Shown here one piece after another: positions 19,337-29,808 of a DNA stretch of 64,000 bases. Within the stretch, counting starts at the first letter, position 1. Each line of letters begins with the position of its first letter. A program made the position numbers and the translations under genes. This stretch comes from Pseudomonas cedrina subsp. cedrina. Lineage in GTDB: Bacteria; Pseudomonadota; Gammaproteobacteria; Pseudomonadales; Pseudomonadaceae. The stretch is taken from assembly GCF_001983175.1 (NCBI RefSeq), contig NZ_MNPW01000004.1, positions 62,001 to 126,000 on the forward strand, given 5' to 3'. Under the pieces are notes generated by a model, which saw nothing but the letters and a program-made list of their open reading frames with translations, made no database searches and was not told the DNA's origin.

Positions 19337-22168
19337 ATGACCGACTATAAAGCCACGCTAAACCTTCCGGACACCGCCTTCCCAATGAAGGCCGGCCTGC
19401 CACAGCGCGAACCGCAGATCCTGCAGCGCTGGGACAGTATTGGCCTGTACGGAAAGTTGCGCGAAATTGGCAAGGATCGTCCGAAGTTCGTCCTGCACGA
19501 CGGCCCTCCTTATGCCAACGGCACGATTCACATCGGTCATGCGCTGAACAAGATCCTCAAGGACATGATCCTGCGCTCCAAAACCCTTTCGGGCTTCGAC
19601 GCGCCGTATGTCCCAGGTTGGGACTGCCACGGCCTGCCGATCGAGCACAAGGTCGAAGTCACCTACGGCAAGAACCTGGGCGCGGACAAGACCCGCGAAC
19701 TGTGCCGTGCCTATGCCGCCGAGCAGATTGAAGGCCAGAAGTCCGAATTCATCCGCCTGGGCGTGTTGGGCGAGTGGGACAACCCTTACAAGACCATGAG
19801 TTTCAAGAACGAGGCCGGTGAAATCCGCGCCTTGGCCGAAATCGTCAAGGGTGGTTTCGTGTTCAAGGGCCTCAAACCCGTGAACTGGTGCTTCGACTGC
19901 GGTTCGGCCCTGGCCGAAGCGGAAGTCGAGTACGAAGAAAAGAAATCCTCGACCATCGACGTGGCCTTCCCGGTCGCCGACGAGGCCAAGCTGGCCCAGG
20001 CGTTCGGCCTGGCGTCGCTGGCCAAGCCCGCGGCCATCGTGATCTGGACCACGACCCCGTGGACCATCCCGGCCAACCAGGCGCTGAACGTGCACCCGGA
20101 ATTCACCTACGCTCTGGTGGACGTCGGTGACCGCCTGCTCGTGCTCGCTGAAGAAATGGTCGAGGCCTGCCTGGCCCGCTACGAGCTGCAAGGTTCGGTC
20201 ATCGCCACCACCACCGGCTCCGCGCTGGAACTGATCAATTTCCGCCACCCGTTTTATGACCGCCTGTCGCCGGTGTACCTGGCTGACTACGTTGAACTGG
20301 GCTCGGGTACCGGCATCGTTCACTGCTCGCCTGCCTACGGCGTCGATGACTTCGTGATCTGCAAGCAGTACGGCCTGGTCAACGACGACATCATCAACCC
20401 GGTGCAAAGCAACGGCGTGTACGTGCCGTCGCTGGAGTTCTTCGGCGGCCAGTTCATCTTCAAGGCCGATCCGGCGATCATCGAAAAGCTGCGTGAAGTC
20501 GGTGCGCTGATGCAAACCGCGACCATCCAGCACAGCTACATGCACTGCTGGCGCCACAAGACCCCGCTGATCTACCGCGCCACCGCGCAGTGGTTTATCG
20601 GCATGGACAAAGCGCCGACCAGCGGCGAAACCCTGCGTAACCGCGCGATCGAAGCCATCGGAGACACCAAGTTCGTCCCGGCCTGGGGCCAGGCACGCCT
20701 GCATTCGATGATCGCCAACCGTCCGGACTGGTGCATCTCCCGCCAGCGTAACTGGGGCGTGCCGATCCCGTTCTTCCTGAACAAGGAAAGCGGCGAGCTG
20801 CACCCGCGCACCGTCGAGCTGATGGAAGTCGTGGCCCAGCGCGTCGAGCAGGAAGGCATCGAAGCCTGGTTCAAAATGGACGCCGCCGAACTGTTGGGCG
20901 ATGAAGCGCCGCAGTACGACAAGATCAGCGACACCCTCGACGTGTGGTTCGACTCGGGCACCACCCACTGGCACGTGCTGCGCGGTTCCCACCCGATGGG
21001 CCACGAGACCGGCCCGCGTGCCGACCTGTACCTGGAAGGTTCGGACCAGCACCGTGGCTGGTTCCACTCGTCGCTGCTGACCGGTTGCGCCATCGACAAT
21101 CACGCGCCGTACCGGGAACTGCTGACCCACGGCTTCACCGTCGACGAAAACGGCCGCAAGATGTCCAAGTCGTTGAAAAACGTGATCGAGCCGAAAAAGA
21201 TCAACGACACCCTGGGCGCCGACATCATGCGTCTGTGGGTCGCCTCGACCGATTATTCGGGCGAAATTGCCGTCTCCGAGCAGATCCTGGCCCGTAGCGC
21301 CGACGCCTACCGTCGCATCCGCAATACCGCACGCTTCATGCTGTCGAACCTGACCGGCTTCAACCCGGCCACCGACATCCTGCCGGCCGAGGACATGCTC
21401 GCCCTCGACCGTTGGGCCATGGACCGCGCGCTGTTGCTGCAGCGCGAGTTGCAGGAAAGCTACGGCGAATACCGTTTCTGGAACGTCTACTCGAAGATCC
21501 ATAACTTCTGCGTGCAGGAGCTGGGTGGGTTCTACCTCGACATCATCAAGGACCGCCAGTACACCACCGGCGCCAACAGCAAGGCGCGCCGCTCGGCGCA
21601 GACCGCGCTGTACCACATCAGCGAGGCGCTGGTGCGCTGGATCGCGCCGATCCTGGCCTTCACCGCCGACGAGCTGTGGGAGTACCTGCCGGGCGAGCGC
21701 AACGAGTCCGTGATGCTCAACACCTGGTACGAAGGCCTGACCGAACTGCCGGCCGACTTCGAACTGGGCCGCGAGTACTGGGAAGGCGTGATGGCCGTGA
21801 AGGTTGCGGTGAACAAGGAGCTGGAAGTGCAGCGTGCGGCCAAGGCCGTCGGTGGCAACCTGCAAGCCGAAGTCACCCTGTTCGCCGAGGAAGGCCTGAG
21901 CGCCGACCTGGCCAAACTGAGCAATGAGCTGCGCTTCGTGTTGATCACCTCCACCGCCAGCCTGGCACCGTTTGCCCAGGCGCCGGTGGACGCTGTCGCC
22001 ACCGAAGTGCCGGGCCTCAAGCTCAAGGTGGTCAAGTCGGCCTTCCCCAAGTGCGCCCGCTGCTGGCATTGCCGTGAAGACGTTGGCGTGAACCCTGAGC
22101 ATCCGGAAATCTGCGGTCGTTGCGTCGACAACATCAGCGGTGCCGGCGAGGTTCGCCACTATGCTTAA
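19337..22168 (+). CDS. ileS: Isoleucyl-tRNA synthetase
   Basis: Charges tRNA-Ile and edits valine. The 943-residue protein shows the class I signatures [16 protein letters not shown] (HIGH) and [10 protein letters not shown] (KMSKS), the CP1 editing domain ([13 protein letters not shown]), and a C-terminal zinc site ([18 protein letters not shown]). It overlaps lspA by 8 bases, which suggests translational coupling. Confidence 0.98.
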   Translation: MTDYKATLNLPDTAFPMKAGLPQREPQILQRWDSIGLYGKLREIGKDRPKFVLHDGPPYANGTIHIGHALNKILKDMILRSKTLSGFDAPYVPGWDCHGLPIEHKVEVTYGKNLGADKTRELCRAYAAEQIEGQKSEFIRLGVLGEWDNPYKTMSFKNEAGEIRALAEIVKGGFVFKGLKPVNWCFDCGSALAEAEVEYEEKKSSTIDVAFPVADEAKLAQAFGLASLAKPAAIVIWTTTPWTIPANQALNVHPEFTYALVDVGDRLLVLAEEMVEACLARYELQGSVIATTTGSALELINFRHPFYDRLSPVYLADYVELGSGTGIVHCSPAYGVDDFVICKQYGLVNDDIINPVQSNGVYVPSLEFFGGQFIFKADPAIIEKLREVGALMQTATIQHSYMHCWRHKTPLIYRATAQWFIGMDKAPTSGETLRNRAIEAIGDTKFVPAWGQARLHSMIANRPDWCISRQRNWGVPIPFFLNKESGELHPRTVELMEVVAQRVEQEGIEAWFKMDAAELLGDEAPQYDKISDTLDVWFDSGTTHWHVLRGSHPMGHETGPRADLYLEGSDQHRGWFHSSLLTGCAIDNHAPYRELLTHGFTVDENGRKMSKSLKNVIEPKKINDTLGADIMRLWVASTDYSGEIAVSEQILARSADAYRRIRNTARFMLSNLTGFNPATDILPAEDMLALDRWAMDRALLLQRELQESYGEYRFWNVYSKIHNFCVQELGGFYLDIIKDRQYTTGANSKARRSAQTALYHISEALVRWIAPILAFTADELWEYLPGERNESVMLNTWYEGLTELPADFELGREYWEGVMAVKVAVNKELEVQRAAKAVGGNLQAEVTLFAEEGLSADLAKLSNELRFVLITSTASLAPFAQAPVDAVATEVPGLKLKVVKSAFPKCARCWHCREDVGVNPEHPEICGRCVDNISGAGEVRHYA

Positions 22169-22670
22169 AACCAGTCGTTTCGGACGTCTGGGCTGGCTCG
22201 TGCTGAGCCTGCTGGTGCTGGTCATCGACCAGGTCAGCAAGGCTCATTTCGAAGGCTCCCTGCAGATGTTCCAGCAAATCGTGGTGATCCCGGATTACTT
22301 CAGCTGGACCCTGGCCTACAACACGGGTGCTGCCTTCAGCTTTCTGGCTGATGGCGGTGGCTGGCAGCGGTGGCTGTTCGCCGTGATCGCGCTTGTGGTC
22401 AGCGCGGTACTGGTGGTGTGGCTCAAGCGCCTGGGGCGCGATGACACCTGGCTGGCGATCGCCTTGGCCCTGGTGCTGGGCGGCGCGCTGGGCAACCTGT
22501 ACGACCGCATTGCCTTGGGCCATGTGATCGACTTCATCCTGGTGCACTGGCAGAACCGTCATTACTTCCCGGCGTTCAATTTTGCCGACAGCGCCATCAC
22601 CGTCGGTGCAATCATGCTGGCGCTGGACATGTTCAGAAGCAAGAAAACCGGAGAGACCGTCAATGACTGA
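22161..22670 (+). CDS. lspA: Lipoprotein signal peptidase (signal peptidase II)
   Basis: Cleaves prolipoprotein signal peptides in the inner membrane. The 169-residue protein has four hydrophobic segments and the aspartyl protease motifs: [16 protein letters not shown] and [11 protein letters not shown]. The ATG at 22161 overlaps the end of ileS by 8 bases, and its stop overlaps fkpB by 8 bases. Confidence 0.97.
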   Translation: MLKTSRFGRLGWLVLSLLVLVIDQVSKAHFEGSLQMFQQIVVIPDYFSWTLAYNTGAAFSFLADGGGWQRWLFAVIALVVSAVLVVWLKRLGRDDTWLAIALALVLGGALGNLYDRIALGHVIDFILVHWQNRHYFPAFNFADSAITVGAIMLALDMFRSKKTGETVND

Positions 22671-23115
22671 TCAGGTATTGGCCGGGCAACGCATCGGCCA
22701 GAACACGGAAGTCACTTTGCATTTCGCACTGCGCCTGGAGAACGGCGACACGGTCGACAGCACGTTCGACAAAGCTCCCGCCACCTTCAAGGTCGGCGAC
22801 GGCAACCTGCTGCCGGGTTTCGAAGCGGCCCTGTTCGGCTTCAAGGCCGGCGACAAGCGTACCCTGCAGATCCTGCCGGAAAACGCCTTCGGCCAGCCCA
22901 ACCCGCAAAACGTACAGATTATCCCGCGCTCGCAGTTCCAGGATATGGAGCTGTCGGAAGGCTTGCTGGTGATCTTCAACGATGCGGCGAATACCGAGCT
23001 GCCTGGTGTGGTGAAAACCTTCGATGACGCGCAAGTGACCATCGACTTCAACCACCCGTTGGCCGGTAAAACCTTGACGTTCGACGTTGAAATCATCGAC
23101 GTTAAAGCGCTCTGA
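22663..23115 (+). CDS. fkpB: FKBP-type peptidyl-prolyl isomerase FkpB
   Basis: A 150-residue SlyD-like prolyl isomerase (FkpB/SlpA). It has VTLHFALRLENGDTVDSTF, GDGNLLPGFEAALFGFKAG and NHPLAGKTLTFDVEIIDV, with no histidine-rich tail. The ATG at 22663 lies inside the last codons of lspA. This is the second FKBP-fold protein in the window after SlyD. Confidence 0.93.
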   Translation: MTDQVLAGQRIGQNTEVTLHFALRLENGDTVDSTFDKAPATFKVGDGNLLPGFEAALFGFKAGDKRTLQILPENAFGQPNPQNVQIIPRSQFQDMELSEGLLVIFNDAANTELPGVVKTFDDAQVTIDFNHPLAGKTLTFDVEIIDVKAL

Positions 23116-23149
23116 CTGAAAAAACCGGTTCCTGTGGGAGCCGGGCTTG

Positions 23150-23236
23150 TGTGGGAGCTGGCTTGCCTGCGATGCAGGCACCTCGGTACTTTAGCTATAC
23201 CGAGGTGATGCAATCGCAGGCAAGCCAGCTCCCACA
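23150..23236. repeat. REPIN (TGTGGGAGCTGGCTTGCC type)
   Basis: Inverted arms as at 4490 flank a loop with CTCGGTACTTTAGCTATACC. A partial third arm (TGTGGGAGCCGGGCTTG) directly precedes it at 23133. It interrupts an otherwise tight operon between fkpB and ispH. Confidence 0.9.
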
Positions 23237-23299
23237 GGAGTCAGTCCCTCAAGGGCTGAGTCGATCCCATTTCTTGCCATGCAAGACACGAGGCACAGC

Positions 23300-24247
23300 A
23301 TGCAAATCAAACTCGCCAACCCCCGTGGCTTCTGCGCCGGTGTGGACCGGGCGATCGAAATCGTCAACCGCGCCCTGGAAGTCTTCGGACCGCCGATCTA
23401 CGTGCGCCACGAAGTCGTCCACAATAAATTCGTGGTCGAAGACCTGCGCGCGCGCGGCGCCATCTTTGTCGAAGAGCTGGACCAGGTGCCGGATGACGTG
23501 ATCGTCATCTTCAGCGCCCACGGCGTCTCGCAGGCCGTGCGTACCGAAGCGGCGGGCCGTGGCCTGAAAGTCTTTGATGCAACCTGCCCACTGGTGACCA
23601 AGGTACACATCGAAGTTGCACGCTACAGCCGTGACGGTCGAGAGTGCATCCTGATCGGCCATGCCGGGCACCCGGAAGTCGAAGGCACCATGGGCCAGTA
23701 CGACGCTGGCAATGGTGGCGCCATTTACCTGGTTGAAGACGAAAAAGACGTCGCCAACCTGCAGGTGCATAACCCCGAGCGCCTGGCATTCGTGACCCAG
23801 ACCACCTTGTCCATGGACGACACCAGCCGCGTGATCGACGCGCTGCGCAGTCGCTTCCCGGCCATTGGCGGGCCACGCAAGGACGACATCTGCTACGCCA
23901 CCCAAAATCGCCAGGACGCGGTCAAGCAATTGGCGGATGAATGCGATGTGGTCCTGGTAGTCGGCAGCCCCAACAGCTCCAACTCCAACCGCCTGCGCGA
24001 ACTGGCTGAGCGCATGGCAACGCCTGCGTACCTGATCGATGGTGCCGAAGATATGCAGCGCAGCTGGTTCGAGGGCGTCGAGCGTATCGGCATCACGGCG
24101 GGCGCTTCGGCGCCGGAAGTGCTGGTGCGTGGTGTCATCCAGCAACTGCACGCCTGGGGTGCCACCGGGGCCGATGAACTGGCTGGCCGCGAGGAGAACA
24201 TCACCTTCTCCATGCCCAAGGAGCTGCGGGTTCGCTCGCTGCTTTGA
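23300..24247 (+). CDS. ispH: 4-hydroxy-3-methylbut-2-enyl diphosphate reductase
   Basis: Last step of the MEP isoprenoid pathway, making IPP and DMAPP with a [4Fe-4S] cluster. In this 315-residue protein the three cluster cysteines are Cys12 ([12 protein letters not shown]), Cys96 ([11 protein letters not shown]) and Cys198 ([10 protein letters not shown]). The ATG at 23300 has GAGG at good spacing. The last 47 bases overlap the 3' end of the convergent fimT. Confidence 0.97.
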   Translation: MQIKLANPRGFCAGVDRAIEIVNRALEVFGPPIYVRHEVVHNKFVVEDLRARGAIFVEELDQVPDDVIVIFSAHGVSQAVRTEAAGRGLKVFDATCPLVTKVHIEVARYSRDGRECILIGHAGHPEVEGTMGQYDAGNGGAIYLVEDEKDVANLQVHNPERLAFVTQTTLSMDDTSRVIDALRSRFPAIGGPRKDDICYATQNRQDAVKQLADECDVVLVVGSPNSSNSNRLRELAERMATPAYLIDGAEDMQRSWFEGVERIGITAGASAPEVLVRGVIQQLHAWGATGADELAGREENITFSMPKELRVRSLL

Positions 24248-24782
24248 CTGCCCGGGTGCCGGAGTCGCTCCGGCACAATGCCTGCTCGGCTCTTTCGCTG
24301 CGCAGGCTGATGCGCCCGCTGGGCGCCAGGACTACCTGCAACCGGCTCTCTGCCTGGTCCCGGGCACACACATGCACAGTGCCGGCTCGAAACCCTCCCC
24401 CTGAAAACACCGGTTCGCCCAACCCGCTGAAGCGCACCTGGTTCTTCAGCGGCCCATTGCCCACGACCGGCACCTGCCCGCTGTCCTGGCGTTCCAGCAG
24501 CACTGGATTTGTATCATCCAGATGGCCGCGTCCGCTTAGGTCCACGATTACCCGCCAACCTTGACCCCAGTCTTCATCCAGGGCGTGAATCACCACCGCC
24601 TGGTTGCGGGCGATGGCTTCGGTGCGTGCGTAGCGCAGCCCTCCCGCCAGGGACTGTGCCGCGCTATGTCGTTGCTGTGATTCCAGCAGGTTCTTGAAGC
24701 CGGGCACGGCCAGGTTGGCCAGGATGCTGCTGATGATCAGTCCGAGCAGCAGTTCTATCAGGGTGAAACCTCGTTGTTGCAT
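24201..24782 (-). CDS. fimT: FimT/GspH family minor pseudopilin
   Basis: A 193-residue pseudopilin. The leader MQQRG is cut by PilD before [20 protein letters not shown], the N-terminal membrane helix with Glu5. The rest ([24 protein letters not shown]-type C-terminal region) matches the FimT/GspH fold. FimT of type IV pili can act in DNA binding for uptake in some species. It is divergent from pilV here. The downstream tail overlaps the end of ispH by 47 bases, and fimU, its usual neighbour in P. aeruginosa, is absent. Confidence 0.85.
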   Translation of the reverse strand: MQQRGFTLIELLLGLIISSILANLAVPGFKNLLESQQRHSAAQSLAGGLRYARTEAIARNQAVVIHALDEDWGQGWRVIVDLSGRGHLDDTNPVLLERQDSGQVPVVGNGPLKNQVRFSGLGEPVFSGGGFRAGTVHVCARDQAESRLQVVLAPSGRISLRSERAEQALCRSDSGTRAVKAASEPAAPWAWRR

Positions 24783-24975
24783 GCGCCGTCCCTCCGTGGA
24801 TTCAGGTCGAGCCTTAGGTATAGCGCCCGGGCTGCGGCGCTGGATGGTGGCCTTTATGTCCAAAGTATTTCCCTTTGTTCCTGGAGCGGCGCCGGCGAAA
24901 AACCGGCGCTAGTCTTGGGTCGCACAGCAGACTTGAGCTGCTTTTTTTCGGCCCTCGACACGGAAGACGACGGTA

Positions 24976-25461
24976 ATGCTTGCCTGCCCCCACACCGGTT
25001 TTTCCCAGGTTTTGCCTCGCCACCAGGTCGGCATGACGCTGATTGAGGTGCTGATCGCAGTACTGATTCTCGCCGTTGGCCTGCTGGGCTCGGCGGTGAT
25101 CCAACTAAACGCGCTCAAATACACCGACAGTGCCAGGATGACCAGCCAGGCCAGTTTCATTGCCTATGACATGCTTGATCGCATCCGCGCCAACTCGGCC
25201 GCCGACTACACATGGGGGCGGTCCGGGCGTGCCCCGGCGAGCATCGCTGACGCCAGCGTGCGCGATCTGGACCTGCATGATTTCGAGGCGAACATCCTTG
25301 GCTTTGCCGGGGATGGCGGCAAAGGCTCGGTGTCGGTCAGCGCAAGTGAAGTGACTGTCAGCATCAGTTGGGATGACAGCCGAGGGGCTAACAGGCCGGG
25401 CGCCAGGGAAACGTTCACCCTGACCAGCCGTATCAGTGATGAGCCGGGGGTGGCCCAATGA
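24976..25461 (+). CDS. pilV: Type IV pilus minor pseudopilin PilV
   Basis: A 161-residue minor pilin. A long leader (ending HQVG) precedes MTLIEVLIAVLILAVGLL, with Glu5 of the mature protein present. PilV primes pilus assembly together with PilW, PilX and FimU. No earlier start fits better, and the Shine-Dalgarno is weak. It overlaps pilW by ATGA. Confidence 0.85.
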   Translation: MLACPHTGFSQVLPRHQVGMTLIEVLIAVLILAVGLLGSAVIQLNALKYTDSARMTSQASFIAYDMLDRIRANSAADYTWGRSGRAPASIADASVRDLDLHDFEANILGFAGDGGKGSVSVSASEVTVSISWDDSRGANRPGARETFTLTSRISDEPGVAQ

Positions 25462-26165
25462 GGCGGCGTGTTCGAGGTTTCAGCCTGGTGGAGTTGCTGC
25501 TGGCGCTGGCAATGGGCTTGGTGCTGGTGCTTGGGGCCAGCCAGGTCGTGATAAGCACCAACGCCACCCACGCCAGCCAGCAGGCCGCCATGCTGCTGCA
25601 AGATGATGCGCGGTTCGTGCTAGGCAAGATAACCCAGGATATTCGCCAGGCCGGCATGTTCGGCTGTCTGGCCACGGGGTTTATCGACAACGCCCCGCCA
25701 ATCTTTGACCAGCCTGTCAGTTGGGCTGCCGGGGCGGGCGCGAAGTCGCTCACGCTGGTGACTGCGCATGTCGATAGTGAGAGTGGCAAGCCGGACTGGA
25801 CCGTGTTGTCCGACTGCACCGGTAGCGCCCAGGCGTATGCCGCAAGCGGCCCAGCGCCTGCACCCGGTCAGATCCGTTTTGCGTTGCGTCAACTCACCTA
25901 CACCTTCGAAGCGGGGCAATTGAAGGTCAGCACGCCTGCGGCTCCGGCCAAGGCGGTGTTGGTGGATAACGTGCAGGCATTCGATATCAGCTTTGGCGTA
26001 TCCGCCAAGCCCTCATCGGTGGAGGTGGTGCGCTACGACGCGAGCCCGGCCGACCTGTCTCTGGTGCGCAGTGTGCGCATCCGGATGACGCTGCAAGACC
26101 CGACCGGTCGGGTAAAAGACCAAACCTACAGCGTCGTCGCGGCGCTGCGAAACCGTCTGGGGTAG
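25458..26165 (+). CDS. pilW: Type IV pilus minor pseudopilin PilW
   Basis: A 235-residue minor pilin. Leader MRRRVRG is followed by FSLVELLLALAMGLVLVLGA, with Glu5 present. The C-terminal region (VRIRMTLQDPTGRVKDQTYS) fits the PilW family. It is coupled to pilV by a 4-base overlap and to pilX by a gap of 8 bases. Confidence 0.85.
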   Translation: MRRRVRGFSLVELLLALAMGLVLVLGASQVVISTNATHASQQAAMLLQDDARFVLGKITQDIRQAGMFGCLATGFIDNAPPIFDQPVSWAAGAGAKSLTLVTAHVDSESGKPDWTVLSDCTGSAQAYAASGPAPAPGQIRFALRQLTYTFEAGQLKVSTPAAPAKAVLVDNVQAFDISFGVSAKPSSVEVVRYDASPADLSLVRSVRIRMTLQDPTGRVKDQTYSVVAALRNRLG

Positions 26166-26173
26166 GGCGACCA

Positions 26174-26704
26174 ATGATGCTCACAGAAGGTTTTCGTTTG
26201 CGCCAGGCCGGCATGGTGCTGCTGATCAGCCTGGTGTTCCTGTTGCTGGTGTCGCTGGTGGGTATGACATCGATGCAAGGTGCAATCACCCAGCAAAAGA
26301 TCAGCGCCAGCCTTTGGCACCGCAATCAGTCGCTGCAAAGTGCCGAAAGCGGTTTGCGGCGCGGAGAGTCTGCCGTACGGCGGTCCTTCGCAGCGCTGCC
26401 GTTGTGCCAGTCAGTTGTCTCCTGTGCGCCACCGCAAGCGGCTTTTTCGGTGGTCGGGTCCGGCGTGGACCCTATTTCGGGCATGACGTGGGTGGCGCTG
26501 AAGGGCGGCCTGTACGGCATCCAGTTCCTGGGGCCTGCGGTAGGGCTGGCGCATTTACCGCCACACACACAGGCATGGGTTTATCGAGTGACGGCAGTCG
26601 GGCTGAGCGGCCAGGTGCGTACGGTGCTGGAGAGCGTCTATGCGCGGGTAGAAGAGGAGAGCGGCGCGCGATTTCGGCGTGTGGCATGGCGGCAACTTCA
26701 ATAG
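26174..26704 (+). CDS. pilX: Type IV pilus minor pseudopilin PilX
   Basis: A 176-residue PilX-type minor pilin. The N-terminus has MVLLISLVFLLLVSLVG after a G; as is usual for PilX, Glu5 is absent. QSAESGLRRGE is the family motif. In P. aeruginosa pilX is followed by pilY1 and pilY2, but here pilE follows after 11 bases. Confidence 0.82.
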   Translation: MMLTEGFRLRQAGMVLLISLVFLLLVSLVGMTSMQGAITQQKISASLWHRNQSLQSAESGLRRGESAVRRSFAALPLCQSVVSCAPPQAAFSVVGSGVDPISGMTWVALKGGLYGIQFLGPAVGLAHLPPHTQAWVYRVTAVGLSGQVRTVLESVYARVEEESGARFRRVAWRQLQ

Positions 26705-26715
26705 GGAGCAATGGA

Positions 26716-27117
26716 ATGGGCATGGATAGCCAGGGGTTTACCTTGATCGAGTTACTGATCGCCGTGGCGATCATCGCTGTATTGGCCGGGATCGCTTACC
26801 CCGGGTACACCGGCCACATGAAAAAGGTCTATCGCGCCGAGATCGTCGCGTTGTTGATGGAACAGGCTCAGCACCTGGAGCGCTTTTATACGAGGAACGG
26901 CACTTTTATTGACGCAGAGGGCCTCAGTGCGGGCAATGATCACTATAGAATCAGCGCTGCATTGAACCCTCGGGATTTCCAGCTGGTGGCCACGCCCGCC
27001 GTCGACTCGGTCATGCTCGGCGACCCTTGCGGCGACTTCAGCCTGAGCAGCACCGCTGCGCGGGGAAACCCCGGCGCGGCATCGGGAATGTCGCGCAAGC
27101 TGTGCTGGGGGCAATGA
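26716..27117 (+). CDS. pilE: Type IV pilus minor pilin PilE
   Basis: A 133-residue pilin. Leader MGMDSQG, then FTLIELLIAVAIIAVLAGIA, with Glu5. The C-terminal half has a PilE-type layout (KKVYRAEIVALLMEQAQHLERFY) and cysteines in DPCGDF and KLCWGQ that may form a disulfide. GGAGC precedes the ATG at 26716 by 7 bases. It ends the minor-pilin operon and is followed by thiO. Confidence 0.85.
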   Translation: MGMDSQGFTLIELLIAVAIIAVLAGIAYPGYTGHMKKVYRAEIVALLMEQAQHLERFYTRNGTFIDAEGLSAGNDHYRISAALNPRDFQLVATPAVDSVMLGDPCGDFSLSSTAARGNPGAASGMSRKLCWGQ

Positions 27118-27176
27118 TGAGGATGCTGGATGATTGGGCGCCGCGTGCGCTTGTTCCTATTTATCGGCTGGATCAA

Positions 27177-28289
27177 ATGATGGCAGAGCAACAGCGGGTA
27201 GTGATTGTCGGTGGCGGAGTCATCGGCTTGTTGACGGCGTTCAACCTGGCGACCCAAGGGCAAGCAGTGGTGTTACTGGAGCGCGCGGCTTTGGGGCAGG
27301 AGTCCTCCTGGGCGGGCGGTGGCATTGTTTCGCCGCTCTATCCCTGGCGCTACGGCCCGGCCGTCACTGCGCTGGCGCATTGGTCCCAGGATTTTTACCC
27401 ACAACTGGCGCAGCGTCTGTTTGCCGCGACAGGTGTTGACCCCGAGGTGCATACCACTGGCCTGTATTGGCTGGACCTGGACGACGAAGCCGAAGCCCTG
27501 GCCTGGGCTGCACGGGAAGGGCGCCCATTGAGCAAAGTAGACGTCTCGGCGGCCCTTGATGCCGTTCCGGTGCTGGGCGGCGGGTACTCCCAGGCGATCT
27601 ACATGGCCAATGTCGCCAATGTGCGCAACCCGCGGCTGGTCAAATCCCTCAAGGCGGCGTTGCTGGCGTTGCCTGGCGTGACCATTCATGAGCAGTGTGA
27701 AGTGACCGGGTTTGTTCTGGATGCCGGCGATGTGGTGGGCGTGAACACCGCGGAGGGTCCGGTGCTGGGCGATCAGGTCGTGTTGGCGGCAGGTGCGTGG
27801 AGCGGTGAGTTGCTCGGCACGCTGGGCCTGTCGTTGCCGGTCGAGCCGGTCAAAGGCCAGATGATCCTGTACAAATGCGCCTCGGACTTCCTGTCGAGCA
27901 TGGTCCTGGCCAAGGGGCGTTATGCGATCCCTCGGCGTGACGGGCACATCCTGATCGGCAGTACCCTGGAGCATGAAGGGTTCGACAAGACCCCCACCGA
28001 AACGGCGCTGGAAAGCCTCAAGGCCTCAGCGGTGGAGTTGATCCCCGCCTTGGCCGACGCCGAAGTGGTGGGGCATTGGGCCGGATTGCGCCCCGGTTCG
28101 CCGCAGGGCATCCCGTACATCGGCCGGGTGCCGGGCTTCAACGGGTTGTGGCTCAACTGCGGGCATTACCGCAACGGCCTGGTACTGGCGCCAGCGTCCT
28201 GCCAATTGTTTACCGATTTGCTGCTGGCGCGTGCGCCCATCATCGACCCGACGCCGTATGCGCCCGAAGGCCGGCTCAGCGCTGGATAG
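27177..28289 (+). CDS. thiO: Glycine oxidase ThiO
   Basis: A 370-residue FAD enzyme that oxidises glycine to iminoglycine for thiazole synthesis. The FAD motif is VVIVGGGVIGLLTAF near the start; SSWAGGGIVSPLYPWRYG and the C-terminal GLWLNCGHYRNGLVLAPAS are typical of ThiO/DAO. The ATG at 27177 is preferred to longer forms because the FAD loop then begins near the N-terminus. It lies where P. aeruginosa has the same gene beside the pilus genes, although the other thi genes are not here. Confidence 0.9.
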   Translation: MMAEQQRVVIVGGGVIGLLTAFNLATQGQAVVLLERAALGQESSWAGGGIVSPLYPWRYGPAVTALAHWSQDFYPQLAQRLFAATGVDPEVHTTGLYWLDLDDEAEALAWAAREGRPLSKVDVSAALDAVPVLGGGYSQAIYMANVANVRNPRLVKSLKAALLALPGVTIHEQCEVTGFVLDAGDVVGVNTAEGPVLGDQVVLAAGAWSGELLGTLGLSLPVEPVKGQMILYKCASDFLSSMVLAKGRYAIPRRDGHILIGSTLEHEGFDKTPTETALESLKASAVELIPALADAEVVGHWAGLRPGSPQGIPYIGRVPGFNGLWLNCGHYRNGLVLAPASCQLFTDLLLARAPIIDPTPYAPEGRLSAG

Positions 28290-28509
28290 ACTTGGGCCCT
28301 TGTTCCAGGTGCGCCTGGGTGCAATACCACTCCTGGCGCGAACTCAAGGCGCGGTCCTGTGGCAGGTGCACGCCGCAGTGGGCGCAGCGCACCATCAGCG
28401 CGGCGCCGGGCTCGCTGGCTCGCTGTCGTTTAGCGGCCGGGCTTTTGAATTTGCGCCAGAACCATACCGCGGCGGCAATGACGGCAATCCAGAACAGTAG
28501 ACGAAGCAT
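28276..28509 (-). CDS. Small membrane protein of the PP0621 family
   Basis: A 77-residue protein with one N-terminal membrane helix (LLFWIAVIAAAVWFW) and a cysteine pair pattern CAHCGVH...WYCTQAH that may bind zinc. The family is known from Pseudomonas as PP0621-like with unknown function. ATG at 28507-28509. It takes the space where P. aeruginosa carries pilR-pilS. Its end overlaps the 3' end of thiO by 14 bases. Confidence 0.75.
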   Translation of the reverse strand: MLRLLFWIAVIAAAVWFWRKFKSPAAKRQRASEPGAALMVRCAHCGVHLPQDRALSSRQEWYCTQAHLEQGPKSIQR

Positions 28510-28587
28510 GATGGCGGTTTCTCGACAAGGAATGCGCCAGTTTAGCCAAGGACCTGCCAAGCGCACAGCGCAATAATACCGCCCACA

Positions 28588-28615
28588 AAAAAGGAGCCTC
28601 GAAAGGCTCCTTCTT
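28588..28615 (-). terminator. Factor-independent terminator after bamD
   Basis: AAGGAGCCT and AGGCTCCTT arms around CGAA have a T-run on the minus strand. It lies 19-46 bases beyond the bamD stop codon. Confidence 0.85.
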
Positions 28616-28633
28616 GTATGGCGCGGGGTGCAA

Positions 28634-29659
28634 TCAGTCGAACACACCAAAGGTCATGTAGCTGAACCACGAGCGGTCCTGGTTGTTGCCCAGGGCCTCG
28701 GGTTCTTCCTCTTCGATCACGTCGCCGTTCTCGTCATGGGGCTTGAGGTCCGAAGGGATGGCTTCCTTGGCGTCCTGGTACTGCTTGATCACGTCCTGGT
28801 TGGCGCGGGTTTCGCCCGGCGGCAGCGGTGGACGGGACTCGATCAGGCCCAGGGTGTATTTGCTCAGCCACGAACGGTTGTCCGCTTCGTCAACCTGAGG
28901 CACGAACTGGCCATCTTTCAGGCTTGGGTGATCCGGGTAGTTGAGCTTCAGGGTTTCCAGGCTGGTGCTGGCCAGGTCGTCCAGGTGCAGGCGCTGGTAA
29001 GCCTCGGTCATCACGGCCAGGCCGTCACCCACCGATGGGGTTTCCTGGAAGTTCTCCACCACGTAACGGCCACGGTTGGCTGCTGCCACGTAAGCCTGAC
29101 GGGTCAGGTAGTAGTGAGCCACGTGGATCTCGTAGGACGCCAGCAGGTTGCGCAGGTAGATCATGCGCTGCTTGGCGTCCGGCGCGTAGCGGCTGTTGGG
29201 GTAGCGGCTGGTCAGCTGGGCGAACTCGTTGTAGGAGTCGCGGGCGGCGCCCGGGTCACGCTTGGTCATGTCCAGCGGCAGGAAGCGCGCCAGCAGGCCG
29301 ACGTCCTGGTCGAACGAGGTCAGGCCCTTCATGTAGTAGGCGTAGTCGACGTTCGGGTGCTGCGGATGCAGGCGGATGAAACGCTCGGCGGCGGACTTGG
29401 CAGCTTCCGGCTCGGCGTTCTTGTAGTTGGCGTAGATCAGCTCGAGCTGGGCCTGGTCGGCATAGCGCCCGAACGGATAACGCGACTCCAGTGCCTTCAG
29501 CTTCGCTGTGGCGCTGGTGTAGCTATTATTGTCCAAGTCTTTCTGAGCCAATTGGTATAGCTCGACTTCGCTCAGGTTTTCGTCGACGACTTCCTTTGTT
29601 GACGAGCAAGCAGCAGTCATGGCGAGGATGGCGATCAGCAGCAGGTGTTTCACTTGCAT
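28634..29659 (-). CDS. bamD: Outer membrane assembly lipoprotein BamD
   Basis: Essential lipoprotein of the BAM complex that folds outer-membrane proteins. The 341-residue protein has a lipoprotein signal peptide with the lipobox ending at Cys18 (LAMTAAC) and five TPR repeats ([48 protein letters not shown]). The ATG at 29657-29659 gives this signal peptide. It is divergent from rluD. The older name is comL. Confidence 0.94.
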   Translation of the reverse strand: MQVKHLLLIAILAMTAACSSTKEVVDENLSEVELYQLAQKDLDNNSYTSATAKLKALESRYPFGRYADQAQLELIYANYKNAEPEAAKSAAERFIRLHPQHPNVDYAYYMKGLTSFDQDVGLLARFLPLDMTKRDPGAARDSYNEFAQLTSRYPNSRYAPDAKQRMIYLRNLLASYEIHVAHYYLTRQAYVAAANRGRYVVENFQETPSVGDGLAVMTEAYQRLHLDDLASTSLETLKLNYPDHPSLKDGQFVPQVDEADNRSWLSKYTLGLIESRPPLPPGETRANQDVIKQYQDAKEAIPSDLKPHDENGDVIEEEEPEALGNNQDRSWFSYMTFGVFD

Positions 29660-29808
29660 GGCGGCTTGCGTCCCTATGACGGCCGCTGTCTTGGGCGGGG
29701 CCGTCCTGTTATGATGAGCGCCCCGTTGAAAGCCTCGGGGCAAAAGACGCCGTATTTAACCACAAGCGCGCAGCCGAAACCAAAGGCTGTGCCACGCCTA
29801 GTCTGAGC

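Noticed and set aside
19358..22240. A minus-strand open frame of about 960 codons opposite ileS.
   Set aside because: Same cause. It lacks motifs and a plausible ribosome site.
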